Below, in pieces: positions 1 to 8,606 of a stretch of 64,000 nucleotides of DNA. The stretch spans positions 62,296 to 126,295 of the forward strand of contig NZ_LCZJ02000028.1 of NCBI RefSeq assembly GCF_001012825.1, in the 5' to 3' direction. Under the pieces are notes generated by a model. That model had not been told where the DNA came from. It ran no database searches and was given only the letters and a program-made list of their open reading frames with translations. The DNA is from Paenibacillus etheri. GTDB taxonomy: Bacteria; Bacillota; Bacilli; Paenibacillales; Paenibacillaceae. The first letter of the stretch is position 1, and each line of letters opens with the position of its first letter. The position numbers and the translations under genes are program-made.

Positions 1-1119
1 CTAACGCTGATCATAGGCTCAACTGGTGCATGGTTTATGAGTATGCGGATTACTCGTCCGATCTCAAAGCTTGCAGCTTACAGTGCCCGTCTTGCAGAGG
101 GAGATTTCACAGAGGAATTAACGGTTAAAGGCAGTGATGAGGTAGCTCAACTGTCCAGAAGTTTTCAAGCAATGACCCTGCGCCTAAAAGAAATGATTGG
201 ACATGTACTCGTCACCTCAAATACTGTGGTCACCGATTCCAATTCTTTAAGAGAACGTGTTGAGGTCTTAAATGAAATGGCAGACCACTCTAGTACATCT
301 GTTGTAGAAATTGGCAAAGGTAGTACGACCATCGCGAGCAGCGCTCTAGAGAATTCAAAAGCTATGGAAGAAATCAATTTTGGCATTCAGCATATTGCTT
401 CAGCAGCCACCGAAGTCACTGAGCAGATCAGTGAAGCTTCCGCTGAAGCGATTGGCGGTAATGAGATTGCCCAAAGCGCTGTTCTGCAAATGCGCCATGT
501 TGAACGTGCCTCCCTGCAGTCGCTGGAGCAATTACAAGTTATGAACGAACGTTCAGTAATCATCGGAGAAGTCGTTCATAGTATTACTGAAATTACGAAG
601 CAAATCCAAATGCTGTCGCTCAATGCTTCGATCGAAGCAGCACGTGCAGGAGAACATGGACGCGGCTTTGCCGTTGTTGCCGGAGAAGTACGCAAGCTTT
701 CCGAACAATCCCGTAATGCGAATGAGCAGATTCGTGATTTCCTACTCGGACTTCAGGAAGATATGAATCGCTCCGTTACTGAGATGAACCATGTGAATTC
801 TGAGGTAGCCTCCGGGGTAGGCAAGGTGGCAGAAGCGGGCGATGCCTTCAGTCACCTCCTGATTCTGATCCAGAGCATTAATCAGAATATTCAATCTGTC
901 TCTGCGGCTACGCAGCAAATCTCAGCAAGTACGGAAGAAGTCAGTGCTTCCGTCGAGGAAACCGCACAAATCACTTCAAGATCCCAAGAAAGTGCGGACA
1001 CACTATCCGAGAACTCAGAACGCCAGCGTATAGAGCTTGAAGGACATGCAGTAACCGTGCAACATCTATATGAGCAGGCTAAGAAGCTCCAAGAAGCTGT
1101 GCAACAATTTAAGATCTAA
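1..1119 (+). CDS. Methyl-accepting chemotaxis protein, C-terminal part (5' end outside window)
   Basis: The reading frame is open from base 1, so the gene begins upstream. The first residues ([20 protein letters not shown]) look like the end of the second membrane helix running into a HAMP linker ([18 protein letters not shown]). The rest is the cytoplasmic signalling domain of a chemoreceptor. Its tip carries the conserved hairpin, with [19 protein letters not shown] followed by [17 protein letters not shown]. The long helical arms are rich in Ala, Ser and Glu, as expected for methylation helices. Family knowledge: such receptors sit in the inner membrane and control CheA through CheW. The ligand-binding domain lies outside the window, so the stimulus cannot be guessed. 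A hairpin terminator follows directly. Confidence 0.95.
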   Translation, partial: LTLIIGSTGAWFMSMRITRPISKLAAYSARLAEGDFTEELTVKGSDEVAQLSRSFQAMTLRLKEMIGHVLVTSNTVVTDSNSLRERVEVLNEMADHSSTSVVEIGKGSTTIASSALENSKAMEEINFGIQHIASAATEVTEQISEASAEAIGGNEIAQSAVLQMRHVERASLQSLEQLQVMNERSVIIGEVVHSITEITKQIQMLSLNASIEAARAGEHGRGFAVVAGEVRKLSEQSRNANEQIRDFLLGLQEDMNRSVTEMNHVNSEVASGVGKVAEAGDAFSHLLILIQSINQNIQSVSAATQQISASTEEVSASVEETAQITSRSQESADTLSENSERQRIELEGHAVTVQHLYEQAKKLQEAVQQFKI

Positions 1120-1141
1120 AGCTTAGGCTAAAATAAAAGCA

Positions 1142-1178
1142 ACCCGTTCACACGAAAGTGTTGAACGGGCTGTTTTGT
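1142..1178. terminator. Bidirectional intrinsic terminator
   Basis: An inverted repeat pairs CCCGTTCACAC with GTGTTGAACGGG around a GAAA loop and is followed by TGTTTTGTT on the plus strand. It lies between the convergent chemoreceptor and YnfA-like genes and probably serves both. Confidence 0.75.
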
Positions 1179-1504
1179 TAGTGTCTCGGCGCCCAAAGAA
1201 TGACCGATACGCCGATCACACAAATAGCAGCACCGACCCAGTCATATACGTCGGGTGTTTTCTTGTCAACAAGCCAGCCCCATAACACAGCAAGCACGAT
1301 AAATACCCCGCCGTAGGCTGCATACACTCTTCCGAAGGACGGAAACTTCTGCAACGTAGGGATAATACCATAGCTAATCAGAATCAAAGAACCTACCAAG
1401 CCGTACCAGAGAGGTCGTGATTCTCTTAGCCATAACCATACTAAGTATCCTCCTCCAATCTCAGCAAGGCCGGCAATTACAAATAGCAGAATGGCAGCGA
1501 CCAT
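1178..1504 (-). CDS. YnfA/UPF0060 family small membrane protein
   Basis: This is a protein of about 108 residues with four predicted membrane helices. It matches the UPF0060 (YnfA) family in length and in features such as [18 protein letters not shown] near the start, [16 protein letters not shown] in the third helix, and the ending [12 protein letters not shown]. The family resembles small multidrug resistance transporters, but a substrate cannot be assigned here. The reading frame extends four codons further (to 1516). I chose the inner ATG at 1504 because it has AGGG at a workable distance and gives the usual 108-residue length, while the outer ATG has almost no spacing to its AGGA. It is a single-gene unit, convergent with the chemoreceptor. 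Confidence 0.85.
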   Translation of the reverse strand: MVAAILLFVIAGLAEIGGGYLVWLWLRESRPLWYGLVGSLILISYGIIPTLQKFPSFGRVYAAYGGVFIVLAVLWGWLVDKKTPDVYDWVGAAICVIGVSVILWAPRH

Positions 1505-1664
1505 GTCATCCCTCATTCCTATTGAACTCTACATGTCTAAATCATTCGCAAACATATGACACAACGTTATCTCGGTTAGCAAGCAGCTGGACCCACAGGC
1601 ATCAGCAGAGGACAAAACCAGATTGAAGTAAGCTAGCTGCTAAAACGTCACCCGCAGGAACCAC

Positions 1665-2480
1665 TCACATGAAATTGTGCTGTAGCAGCACTAAGACTAG
1701 TAGCAGCACAGCCTCTAGCAGCTCATTCAGCGCGCCGTACACATCGCCGGTGAGCCCGCCAAGCCGGCTGCTGATCCGCCGCGCAGCCACGGTGCCGCTG
1801 GCCAAGGCTGCAGCCGGCAGCAGTAACGCTGCAGCCAGATGCAGCGGCCACGCGTCTAAGCCCGCGCCGAGCGCCAGGGGCGCAGCGGCTGCGGCTAGCG
1901 AGAGCAGCGCGGCTATCGCCAGCGCGCGCCGCTCATGCGAGGGAGCGAGGCCGGCGAAACTCGCGGCCAGCCCCTCGTTCCCGCGGGCAATGGGATAACG
2001 TACCATTGCCCGCACCATGTACCAGCGGCTCCAGATCGCTGGCAGCAAGAGCAGTGGCAGCTCGTAATAGGCGTAGCCTTCGATTAGCGCTGCCACTAAT
2101 GAGGCCTTTAACAGCAAGAGCAGAACGCAGGCGAGCACACCCATCGCACCCACTCGGCTGTCCTTCATAATCTCTAGTATTCGTTCCCTAGGTCGGTAGC
2201 TGAGCAGACCATCCGCGCTGTCCATCCAGCCATCGAGATGCAGGCCGCCAGTAAGACCTACCCACAGAATGAGGGTAATAACAGCTGCTGGCCAAGCTGG
2301 TAAAACCCAACCCGTCAAAGCTGCTCCAGCCGCTACGCATAGTCCAATAGCTGCACCCACTACAGGATAGAACAGCACACTGCGGCGCAGCAGCTCAGGA
2401 GAAAATCCGGGATCACTCTTTACAGGAAATCGAGACAAAAACTGAAAAGCAGCCGCGGCAGCATCCCTGTGCTCCCTCAT
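1665..2480 (-). CDS. cobS: Adenosylcobinamide-GDP ribazoletransferase (cobalamin synthase)
   Basis: CobS joins adenosylcobinamide-GDP to alpha-ribazole (or its phosphate) at the membrane, the last assembly step of adenosylcobalamin. The 271-residue protein is a polytopic membrane protein that opens with AFQFLSRFPV. It has the family's conserved GGLHLDGWMDSADGL segment near residues 80-94, followed by RILEIMKDSRVGAMG. The Ala/Leu-rich C-terminal half forms several membrane helices. The start codon overlaps the cobU stop as ATGA, so the two are translationally coupled in a cobT-cobU-cobS operon. The 3' part is visibly richer in GC than the surrounding genes. Confidence 0.95.
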   Translation of the reverse strand: MREHRDAAAAAFQFLSRFPVKSDPGFSPELLRRSVLFYPVVGAAIGLCVAAGAALTGWVLPAWPAAVITLILWVGLTGGLHLDGWMDSADGLLSYRPRERILEIMKDSRVGAMGVLACVLLLLLKASLVAALIEGYAYYELPLLLLPAIWSRWYMVRAMVRYPIARGNEGLAASFAGLAPSHERRALAIAALLSLAAAAAPLALGAGLDAWPLHLAAALLLPAAALASGTVAARRISSRLGGLTGDVYGALNELLEAVLLLVLVLLQHNFM

Positions 2481-3025
2481 AGACGATACTCCTTGCTCTT
2501 AAGTTCAATTGGAATACCAGCAGTCACTAGAAAGACCTGCTCACATTGCCGAGCGAGTAACGCGTTCATGCGTCCTGCCAAATCGCGGTACAATCGACCA
2601 AGCGCATACTCTGGAACAATACCGTCCCCCACTTCATTAGTGACCAGAATGAGGTTCCCTTGAAATGTGCGCACACTGTCTTCAAGTCTTGTAATCTCGC
2701 TCACAATCAACTCTTGCCTATCCGTAAATCCTTCCATGGCTAGCAGTACATTAGATAACCACAATGTTAAGCAATCTACGAGGACCGCCTTGTCACCAGA
2801 TAAACGCTTCAGTAAATCTGGCAAATCATAGGGCTCTTCTAGCGTCTCCCAAGCATATCCGCTTTCCAAACGCTGATGCTGATGCAGTGCAATCCGTTCC
2901 TTCATTTCATCATCAAACGCTTGTCCGGTTGCTACATAGAAGGCCTGATCAGTCAGTGACGACATCAGTTTTTCTGCAAAACCACTTTTCCCGCTACGCG
3001 CGCCTCCCGTTACAAGAATACTCAT
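2477..3025 (-). CDS. cobU: Bifunctional adenosylcobinamide kinase / adenosylcobinamide-phosphate guanylyltransferase
   Basis: CobU phosphorylates adenosylcobinamide and then attaches GMP, making the substrate for CobS. The 182-residue protein begins with the P-loop GGARSGKS (residues 7-14). It then shows the CobU-type segments FYVATGQAFDDEM and ERIALHQHQR, and later VDCLTLWLSN and LILVTNEVGDGIVPE. Length and motif order are normal. It overlaps cobT upstream and cobS downstream by four bases each (ATGA type), which indicates a tightly coupled operon of nucleotide-loop assembly genes. Confidence 0.96.
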   Translation of the reverse strand: MSILVTGGARSGKSGFAEKLMSSLTDQAFYVATGQAFDDEMKERIALHQHQRLESGYAWETLEEPYDLPDLLKRLSGDKAVLVDCLTLWLSNVLLAMEGFTDRQELIVSEITRLEDSVRTFQGNLILVTNEVGDGIVPEYALGRLYRDLAGRMNALLARQCEQVFLVTAGIPIELKSKEYRL

Positions 3026-4083
3026 TGTTTCCCAGCTCCAGAGATGCCTGCACTTTCAAAGGTGGCCATTTCGCTCAAAATACGGCATATCGCCTCAATT
3101 AAATGAAGAGACAATACGCCCCCGGTTCCTTCACCCAAACGAAGACCAAGGTTAAACAACGGTTCAAGTCCAAGCTTCTCTAGCATCAGCTTATGTCCCT
3201 GTTCGCCTGATACATGGGAACCTATCATATAGGCAATGGATTCTGGTGCAAGTGCCTTCGCCACAAGAGCTGCCGCACCCGAAATAAAACCATCCAAAAT
3301 GACAGGTATCCTGGCAGCGGCTGCGCCAAGAATCAGACCGGTCAAACCGGCGATTTCCAATCCCCCAACTTTGGACAATACATCCAGCGGATCTGCCGGA
3401 TTCGGCTGATTCACCTTTAAAGCGCGTTCTACAACTGCAATTTTATGTAGTAAACGTTCATCATCAATTCCCGTTCCTCTTCCAGCGGCTACTTCAGGTG
3501 CTATTCCTTTTAGAGCACACAGAATTGCAGCACTAGCCGTTGTATTTCCTATGCCCATTTCACCTGTAATAAAAATCTCAGTCCCGTTCTCAATCGCTTC
3601 TTCTGCGACTCTTATACCTACAAGTACAGCACTCATCGCTTCCTCACGGCTCATCGCAGGTCCCACAGCCATATTATCCGTTCCCCGGCGCACTTTACGA
3701 TCCATCAGATCGTCATGACTAAGATCGCCGTTAACACCGATATCTACGAACTTTACCTCAGCCCCAGCTTGGCGTGCCAGTACATTCACAGCCGCTCCTC
3801 CGCTGAGAAAATTATAGGCCATCTGCATTGTGACTTCCTGTGGAAATGCACTAACTCCCTCGCAGCATACACCGTGATCTGCAGCCATTACAACTACCGT
3901 TCGTTTGGTGAAACTAGGCTGCTCCGTACCCGAAATTCCAGCGAGTTTAACGGCCAGAGTCTCCAATTGTCCCAAACTGCCCGGTGGTTTGGTTAGAATG
4001 TTCAGGCGGTGCTCCGCCTTGAGGAAAGACTGTTCATCAGCTGGTGTGATTCGTTTAATTACTTCTTGAATAGTTGAAATCAT
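3022..4083 (-). CDS. cobT: Nicotinate-nucleotide--dimethylbenzimidazole phosphoribosyltransferase
   Basis: CobT transfers the phosphoribosyl group of nicotinate mononucleotide to a benzimidazole base, forming alpha-ribazole phosphate for CobS. The 353-residue sequence carries LTKPPGSLGQLE near residue 30, VVMAADHGVCCEGVSAFPQ near 65-85, the glycine-rich GEMGIGNTTASAAI segment, and DGFISGAAALVAKAL toward the end. Its length is typical. The ATG at 4083 is preceded by GGAGGT at good spacing. It is the first gene of the cobT-cobU-cobS unit. I looked for a cobalamin riboswitch in the short upstream stretch and saw none. Confidence 0.96.
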   Translation of the reverse strand: MISTIQEVIKRITPADEQSFLKAEHRLNILTKPPGSLGQLETLAVKLAGISGTEQPSFTKRTVVVMAADHGVCCEGVSAFPQEVTMQMAYNFLSGGAAVNVLARQAGAEVKFVDIGVNGDLSHDDLMDRKVRRGTDNMAVGPAMSREEAMSAVLVGIRVAEEAIENGTEIFITGEMGIGNTTASAAILCALKGIAPEVAAGRGTGIDDERLLHKIAVVERALKVNQPNPADPLDVLSKVGGLEIAGLTGLILGAAAARIPVILDGFISGAAALVAKALAPESIAYMIGSHVSGEQGHKLMLEKLGLEPLFNLGLRLGEGTGGVLSLHLIEAICRILSEMATFESAGISGAGKQ

Positions 4084-4139
4084 ATTTTAACCTCCAATTA
4101 AGTATATCCGTATAACCTATTTTATCTTATTTACACTGA

Positions 4140-4164
4140 AAAGCCCCCATCTATGATAGATGGG
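4140..4164 (-). terminator. Intrinsic terminator after the ddlR-ddl-aminotransferase operon
   Basis: On the minus strand CCCCATCTAT pairs with ATAGATGGGG and is followed by GCTTTTC. It lies 12 bases after the aminotransferase stop and separates that operon from cobT. Confidence 0.75.
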
Positions 4165-4175
4165 GACCACTAGAA

Positions 4176-5339
4176 TTACAACTTCACTTTCATAAAACCT
4201 TCGATTCTCTCCAGCGCTTCCGCCAATTTTTGTAGAGATGCTGCATAAGAGCAGCGGATATAACCCTCTCCACCAGCTCCAAACACATGCCCCGGAACCG
4301 CAGCAACACCAACCTCCTTCAGCAGCTGCAAAGCGAAATCCTCTGATTTCAATCCGGTATTAGCGATGGAAGGAAAGGCATAAAATGCACCCTCTGGCTC
4401 GTGGCAAGGTAAACCAATGGATCGAAATCCACTAACCAGCAGCTTTCTTCGCTCATCGAAGCATCGTTTCATATGTTCCTTATGTTCCATACCGTTCCGC
4501 AGCGATTCAATGGCAGCGATTTGACCTAGTATCGGAGCACACATCGCAGTGTACTGATGGATTTTGAGCATCGCAGCAATTAATTCCTGATCACCACAAG
4601 CATAACCTACTCTCCAGCCAGTCATCGCAAAAGCTTTGGAGAAGCCACTAATGACAATCGTTCGTTCCAACATCCCAGGAAGGGAGGCAATGCTGACATG
4701 GTGACTATCATAGGTTAGCTCGGCATAGATTTCATCTGAAATGACAAGTAAGTTATTCTCTTTTACAATCTGTGCAATGGGCAGCCAATCCTCGTAAGTC
4801 ATTACTGCTCCTGTAGGATTAGTCGGAAAATTAACCATAAGAATCTTGGAACGCGGGGTAATCACCTGCCGCAACGCCTCAGCAGTAAGCTTAAAACCCT
4901 GCTCGGCTGAAGATTGAACCTCTACCGTAACCCCACAGTTCAAATGGGTAATCGGCGAATACGCAATATAGCTCGGAGAAGGGACGATAATCTCATCCCC
5001 GGGTGTAATAAAGGCCCGCAGAGCCAAATCCACAGCTTCACTGCTTCCCACCGTAACCATAATCTCATTAGATGGCTCATAGCGGAGATTAAAGCTTGTG
5101 TGTAGATAAGAAGCAATCTCTTCTCTAAGCTCCAGCAAGCCGGAATTTGGTGTATACATCGTTTCCCCATTATTCAAAGCACGAATGCAGGCAGCTCTTA
5201 CATGCTCCGGTGTAACGAAATCAGGTTCGCCTACACCAAGCGATATAATATCCTGATTCCCTGTACTTAGGTCAAAAAAAGCCCTGATGCCCGAGGGAGC
5301 AATCTCCCGTACACGCGAAGTAATCCATTCATTATGCAT
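4176..5339 (-). CDS. Class I/II PLP-dependent aminotransferase (PatA-like)
   Basis: This 387-residue fold-type I aminotransferase has the expected landmarks: ISLGVGEPDF (about 32-41), NFPTNPTGAV with Asn174, SDEIYAELTY with Asp202, and the PLP lysine in SGFSKAFAMTGWRVGY (Lys235). It resembles the PatA/aspartate-aminotransferase-like group of Bacillus. The start at 5339 has GAGGTG seven bases upstream. It overlaps the end of ddl by eight bases, so it is almost certainly co-transcribed with ddl and the MocR regulator. The substrate is unknown. Given its partners, a role in alanine or D-amino acid supply is a reasonable guess, but nothing in the sequence proves it. Confidence 0.85.
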   Translation of the reverse strand: MHNEWITSRVREIAPSGIRAFFDLSTGNQDIISLGVGEPDFVTPEHVRAACIRALNNGETMYTPNSGLLELREEIASYLHTSFNLRYEPSNEIMVTVGSSEAVDLALRAFITPGDEIIVPSPSYIAYSPITHLNCGVTVEVQSSAEQGFKLTAEALRQVITPRSKILMVNFPTNPTGAVMTYEDWLPIAQIVKENNLLVISDEIYAELTYDSHHVSIASLPGMLERTIVISGFSKAFAMTGWRVGYACGDQELIAAMLKIHQYTAMCAPILGQIAAIESLRNGMEHKEHMKRCFDERRKLLVSGFRSIGLPCHEPEGAFYAFPSIANTGLKSEDFALQLLKEVGVAAVPGHVFGAGGEGYIRCSYAASLQKLAEALERIEGFMKVKL

Positions 5340-6270
5340 GACTGAGCACCTCTTCTTTCGGACTCTTTTCTGTTAGGGAAAGGGAAATGATTGCGTCTAG
5401 CAGCCCGCTGAAGGTGTAGCCTGCCGCTTGCGCGCTCTTTGGTAAAAGACTCGCCTTCGTCATGCCCGGTAATGTGTTCACCTCCAGCACATACGGAATA
5501 CCATCCTTGATAAGCATATCCACCCTTGCATACACACTGCATTTTAGTGCTTTATAGCAAGTTAAGGCTGCATCACGTACGCGCTCATACACCTCAGCTG
5601 GTAGTTCAATGACCCGTTCGTCTGCCCCGCCATCCTCGTATTTTGCACTATAATCGAACCACTCCGCATGTGCCGAGGTAATCCCCAGAATAGGCAGCAT
5701 CTCTCCATTTAGTATGGAGCAAGTAATTTCCTGGCCTTGAATGTAGCTCTCGATCAGAATCGACTGATCACAGGCAAAAGCCTTCTGTACTGCGCTCAGC
5801 AGCTCCTCGCTACTGCTCACCTTTTCCATACCGATACTCGAACCGCCTGAACATGGCTTCACCATAACAGGATATCCAATCCGCTCTACGGCTTCTTGAG
5901 AATAATCCTTCATACTATCCCAGCACAGCCAATCCGCCGTATTGACGCCTGAGCAGCGCATAAGCTTTTTGGAAAGATCTTTATCCATGCAAATGCTGCT
6001 AGATAAAACCCCGCTACCTGTATACGGAATCCCCATCATCTCCAGCGTCCCCTGAACCGTGCCGTCCTCTCCGTAAGCTCCGTGGAGCGCAAGCAGCGCG
6101 ATATCGATACCTTTTGCCAGCTCAATAAGCTCTTCACGCTTCGTGATCACTATTGGAGTAACTTCATATTTATTGGGATCTAGATTCTTCAAAATCTCAC
6201 TACCGCTATTCATGGATACCTCATACTCTGAGGACACCCCGCCCATAATTACGCCTACCTTCATCTTCAT
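5332..6270 (-). CDS. ddl: D-alanine--D-alanine ligase
   Basis: Ddl makes the D-Ala-D-Ala dipeptide for peptidoglycan precursors in an ATP-grasp reaction. The sequence shows VGVIMGGVSSEYEVS at the N-terminus, LLALHGAYGEDGTVQG (about 75-90), MVKPCSGGSSIGM in the ATP-grasp domain, and EVNTLPGMTKASL with the magnesium-binding residues near the end. At 312 residues the length is normal. The frame extends three codons further, but the ATG at 6270 has AGAGG eight bases upstream and fits the family N-terminus. It lies between a DdlR-type regulator and an aminotransferase in one operon. The serine in the SEYEVS loop is usual for D-Ala-D-Ala rather than D-Ala-D-Lac ligases only in a loose sense, so specificity is not settled. 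Confidence 0.93.
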   Translation of the reverse strand: MKMKVGVIMGGVSSEYEVSMNSGSEILKNLDPNKYEVTPIVITKREELIELAKGIDIALLALHGAYGEDGTVQGTLEMMGIPYTGSGVLSSSICMDKDLSKKLMRCSGVNTADWLCWDSMKDYSQEAVERIGYPVMVKPCSGGSSIGMEKVSSSEELLSAVQKAFACDQSILIESYIQGQEITCSILNGEMLPILGITSAHAEWFDYSAKYEDGGADERVIELPAEVYERVRDAALTCYKALKCSVYARVDMLIKDGIPYVLEVNTLPGMTKASLLPKSAQAAGYTFSGLLDAIISLSLTEKSPKEEVLSHA

Positions 6271-6283
6271 CTCAAGCACCTCT

Positions 6284-7735
6284 TTATCCCATTAGTTGTC
6301 GTGCTGTTCTGCCAATAATCTCGATCCCCTTGCGGATATCCTCATCCGTCACTCTGGAGAAACCGATCCGTATCGTATTTTGCCCCTTACCGTCCGTGAA
6401 GAATATATCTCCTGCTGTAAAAATAACCCCTTGCTCATGACAGGCCGCCAACAGCGTCCTTGTATTAAAACCCTCCGCGAAGGTTACAAAAAGATGCAAA
6501 CCGCCATCCCCTGATAACATCGTATAAGGAATAAACTCCTTACAGCATTGCAGGGTTAATTCATATTTTCGTTTATATTCCGCTCTGGCTTTTTTCAAAT
6601 ACTTCTCTAAATGTCCACCCAATAAGTATTGATACAAAATGGATTGATCCAGCGTAGAGGTATGAATAGTACGAGCACGCTTGACGCTTTCGAGGGAATA
6701 GATCAGATCCTGATCTGCCAGCACCCAACCTACGCGTAGTCCCGGAAATAGTACTTTTGAGAAGCTTCCGAGATAGATCACGCTGTTGCCGCTACCCGCC
6801 GCTGCGATAAGTGGAGCCACATGTGAGCCCGAATATCGTAATTCCTCGTTAAAACCATCCTCGATAACCGGTATTTGGTACCGATTCATCAGCTTCATTA
6901 GCCTCTGTCTTTTCTCGGGAGACATTACAATGCCGGTCGGATTATGATAAGAAGGGACGAAGTAGGCACAGTCAAAAGCTTGCTGTTGCAATGCCTTCTC
7001 CAGCTCAACCAGATCAATCCCATCACGCTCCATAGGAATCCCGGTGATCTCAAAGCCGTTCAGCTTCAGATTTTTGATCGCCGTATGATGCGTTGGATTC
7101 TCACAGATGACCGAGCCATTCTTTTTGCTAAGTGCAGACAATACAATATCGAATCCCTCTGTAAAGCCATTGGTGATCAATATATCCTTGCCTTTCATTT
7201 CAACGCCTTTGTGCTCCATGTACTGCTTCAAATAATCTATTAAAGGCTTATACCCTTTGGCATATCCATAATTTAGTAAGACGTTGCCTTCCACCGACAT
7301 ACGATCCATAAAGGAGCGTTTCACATTATCCAGATCAAAAAGACTCTCATCAGGCGCGATGCTCGTAAAGGAGATCGTACCCTTCTCCGCTCGTATGCCG
7401 CGTTTCATGATATCCAGATCCTCCGCCAGCCGCGCATGATCATTGATACGCGTCTTCCAGTCCATCGTCCAGGAAGAGATTATTTCACTGCCGGGAGGTG
7501 TAGGTGCCACATAACTTCCCTGACCCTGCACCGCATACGCAAATCCATCATCCTCAAGCTCTGCATAAGCAGAGATTACTGAGTTACGGCTAACCTTAAG
7601 CAGTGTGCTGAGCTCTCTTGTGGAGGGCAGCTTTTGATTCCCTTGCAGACCGCCTTTTATAATTAAGTGCTTCATATAGTCTTTAATTTGTATATACACC
7701 GGCCGTCCGGCTATGAGCTTAAAATCTTTAAACAT
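6284..7735 (-). CDS. MocR/GabR-family PLP-binding transcriptional regulator, DdlR-like
   Basis: An N-terminal GntR-type winged helix (about residues 15-85, with LPSTRELSTLLKVSRNSV) is joined to a full aminotransferase-like domain. The latter retains YHNPTGIVMSP, EDGFNEEL and the PLP lysine in GSFSKVLFPGLRVGW (residue 336 of the longest frame). Regulators of this build bind PLP adducts. A close functional analogue, DdlR of Brevibacillus brevis, controls ddl. Here ddl lies 13 bases downstream on the same strand, which supports the same role and suggests autoregulation. The frame is open to an ATG at 7762. I prefer the ATG at 7735 because GGAGG precedes it by 11 bases. A terminator sits just upstream, leaving little room for a promoter. 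Confidence 0.88.
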   Translation of the reverse strand: MFKDFKLIAGRPVYIQIKDYMKHLIIKGGLQGNQKLPSTRELSTLLKVSRNSVISAYAELEDDGFAYAVQGQGSYVAPTPPGSEIISSWTMDWKTRINDHARLAEDLDIMKRGIRAEKGTISFTSIAPDESLFDLDNVKRSFMDRMSVEGNVLLNYGYAKGYKPLIDYLKQYMEHKGVEMKGKDILITNGFTEGFDIVLSALSKKNGSVICENPTHHTAIKNLKLNGFEITGIPMERDGIDLVELEKALQQQAFDCAYFVPSYHNPTGIVMSPEKRQRLMKLMNRYQIPVIEDGFNEELRYSGSHVAPLIAAAGSGNSVIYLGSFSKVLFPGLRVGWVLADQDLIYSLESVKRARTIHTSTLDQSILYQYLLGGHLEKYLKKARAEYKRKYELTLQCCKEFIPYTMLSGDGGLHLFVTFAEGFNTRTLLAACHEQGVIFTAGDIFFTDGKGQNTIRIGFSRVTDEDIRKGIEIIGRTARQLMG

Positions 7736-7779
7736 CTTTTTGGTCGCCTCCATAGCTATCATGGCACAATCACTCGCTT

Positions 7780-7823
7780 AAAAAAAGAACCACAGCCAAG
7801 GGATTTTTCTCCGGCTGTGGTTC
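7780..7823 (-). terminator. Intrinsic terminator between the P-loop kinase and the DdlR-like gene
   Basis: GAACCACAGCC and GGCTGTGGTTC form a perfect 11-bp stem around a 15-base loop, followed on the minus strand by seven T residues. It ends the kinase transcript. Because it is only about 45 bases from the preferred start of the DdlR-like gene, it could also act as an attenuator for that operon. Confidence 0.85.
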
Positions 7824-7893
7824 TATGAGAGGACAGACTCGTAAATTTGATTATTTTCATGCTATTAAAAGGACTCGGTTAAATAAGAATGAC

Positions 7894-8430
7894 CTAGGCT
7901 TCGATCACCGTTTCGCCTTCTGAAGCAGGGGTTTCAAAACCGCTTAGAAACCGAGTAAGCGTGTCCTCTGTGATCGTAAATGCCGCATTGGCGTCAAAAC
8001 GTTCACTCCGAATGAGCAGTCGCTGACGCAGTTCATCCGGCCCAACCTTTAAGAAAATCAACTCCCAATCGCCGCCATGCCCTTCAATTAATTGCTTATA
8101 ATCGTTCCGTCTCTGACGCTGCCAAAAGCTGAAATCAATGACAACATGATGTTTTGCCTGTAGCAGCTTTACAAGCTCTCCCCGCAGCTTTATCTCCGAC
8201 TCTTCTTTATAGGATTCATAATTCTGCTCTGGGTAATCCACCCCGAAACGGCCGTAAGTGGCCCAAATGTCCTCATCTATCGAAAGCCGTGCGAATCCTT
8301 CTTTCTCCAACTTTTGAGCAAAGGTCGTTTTACCCGACCCTGCTACACCGCACATCATCACAATGAGGGGAGCTGCGTTCGTATGCTTTTGCTGTAGCAA
8401 TTTTTCGACAACCATCTGTTCACTCAGCAC
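7894..8430 (-). CDS. P-loop kinase of the AAA_33 / zeta-toxin-like type
   Basis: This is a protein of about 178 residues with a Walker A motif, MMCGVAGSGKTTFAQKL. Next come RLSIDEDIW, then HVVIDFSFWQRQRRNDYKQ, which resembles the Walker B and lid region of small nucleotide and antibiotic kinases (AAA_33; chloramphenicol phosphotransferase and zeta-toxin relatives). The substrate cannot be read from the sequence. The frame is open to a GTG at 8451, but GGGAG sits ten bases before the GTG at 8430, which I take as the start. It is divergent from the chloramphenicol acetyltransferase gene, with 110 bases between their transcripts' leaders. That neighbour makes an antibiotic-modifying role tempting but unproven. 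Confidence 0.75.
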   Translation of the reverse strand: MLSEQMVVEKLLQQKHTNAAPLIVMMCGVAGSGKTTFAQKLEKEGFARLSIDEDIWATYGRFGVDYPEQNYESYKEESEIKLRGELVKLLQAKHHVVIDFSFWQRQRRNDYKQLIEGHGGDWELIFLKVGPDELRQRLLIRSERFDANAAFTITEDTLTRFLSGFETPASEGETVIEA

Positions 8431-8470
8431 TATAAAGCATCTCCCTTCCACTTGATCTAGTAAATATATT

Positions 8471-8499
8471 TTTAATTACGGCTATGATGATGGTATACT
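8471..8499 (+). promoter_or_regulatory. Probable promoter of the cat gene
   Basis: TTTAAT at 8471-8476 and TATACT at 8494-8499 are separated by 17 bases and lie about 40 bases before the leader peptide. The -10 element is good and the -35 element is weak. Confidence 0.5.
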
Positions 8500-8540
8500 C
8501 ATCGTTACAAAATACTTTCTCAAGGGATTGTGATAAGGAT

Positions 8541-8570
8541 ATGGTGAAATCAGTCCAGCAGACCTCCTAA
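8541..8570 (+). CDS. Leader peptide of the cat translational attenuator
   Basis: ATG GTG AAA TCA GTC CAG CAG ACC TCC TAA encodes the nonapeptide MVKSVQQTS. Its last codons fall in the left arm of a hairpin that hides the cat ribosome binding site. The known leader peptides of inducible Gram-positive cat genes are of this size and place, and that of cat-86 also begins with Met-Val-Lys. Drug-induced stalling on such leaders opens the hairpin. AAGG lies just upstream. Confidence 0.75.
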   Translation: MVKSVQQTS

Positions 8571-8599
8571 AATCAAAAATGAAATAATTTTAGGAGGTC
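8561..8599 (+). promoter_or_regulatory. RBS-sequestering hairpin upstream of cat
   Basis: GACCTCCTAAAAT (8561-8573) and ATTTTAGGAGGTC (8587-8599) form a perfect 13-bp stem with a 13-base loop. The right arm contains the TAGGAGGT ribosome binding site of cat, eight bases from its ATG. This is the classic layout of translational attenuation. Confidence 0.9.
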
Positions 8600-8606
8600 A
8601 TAATAA

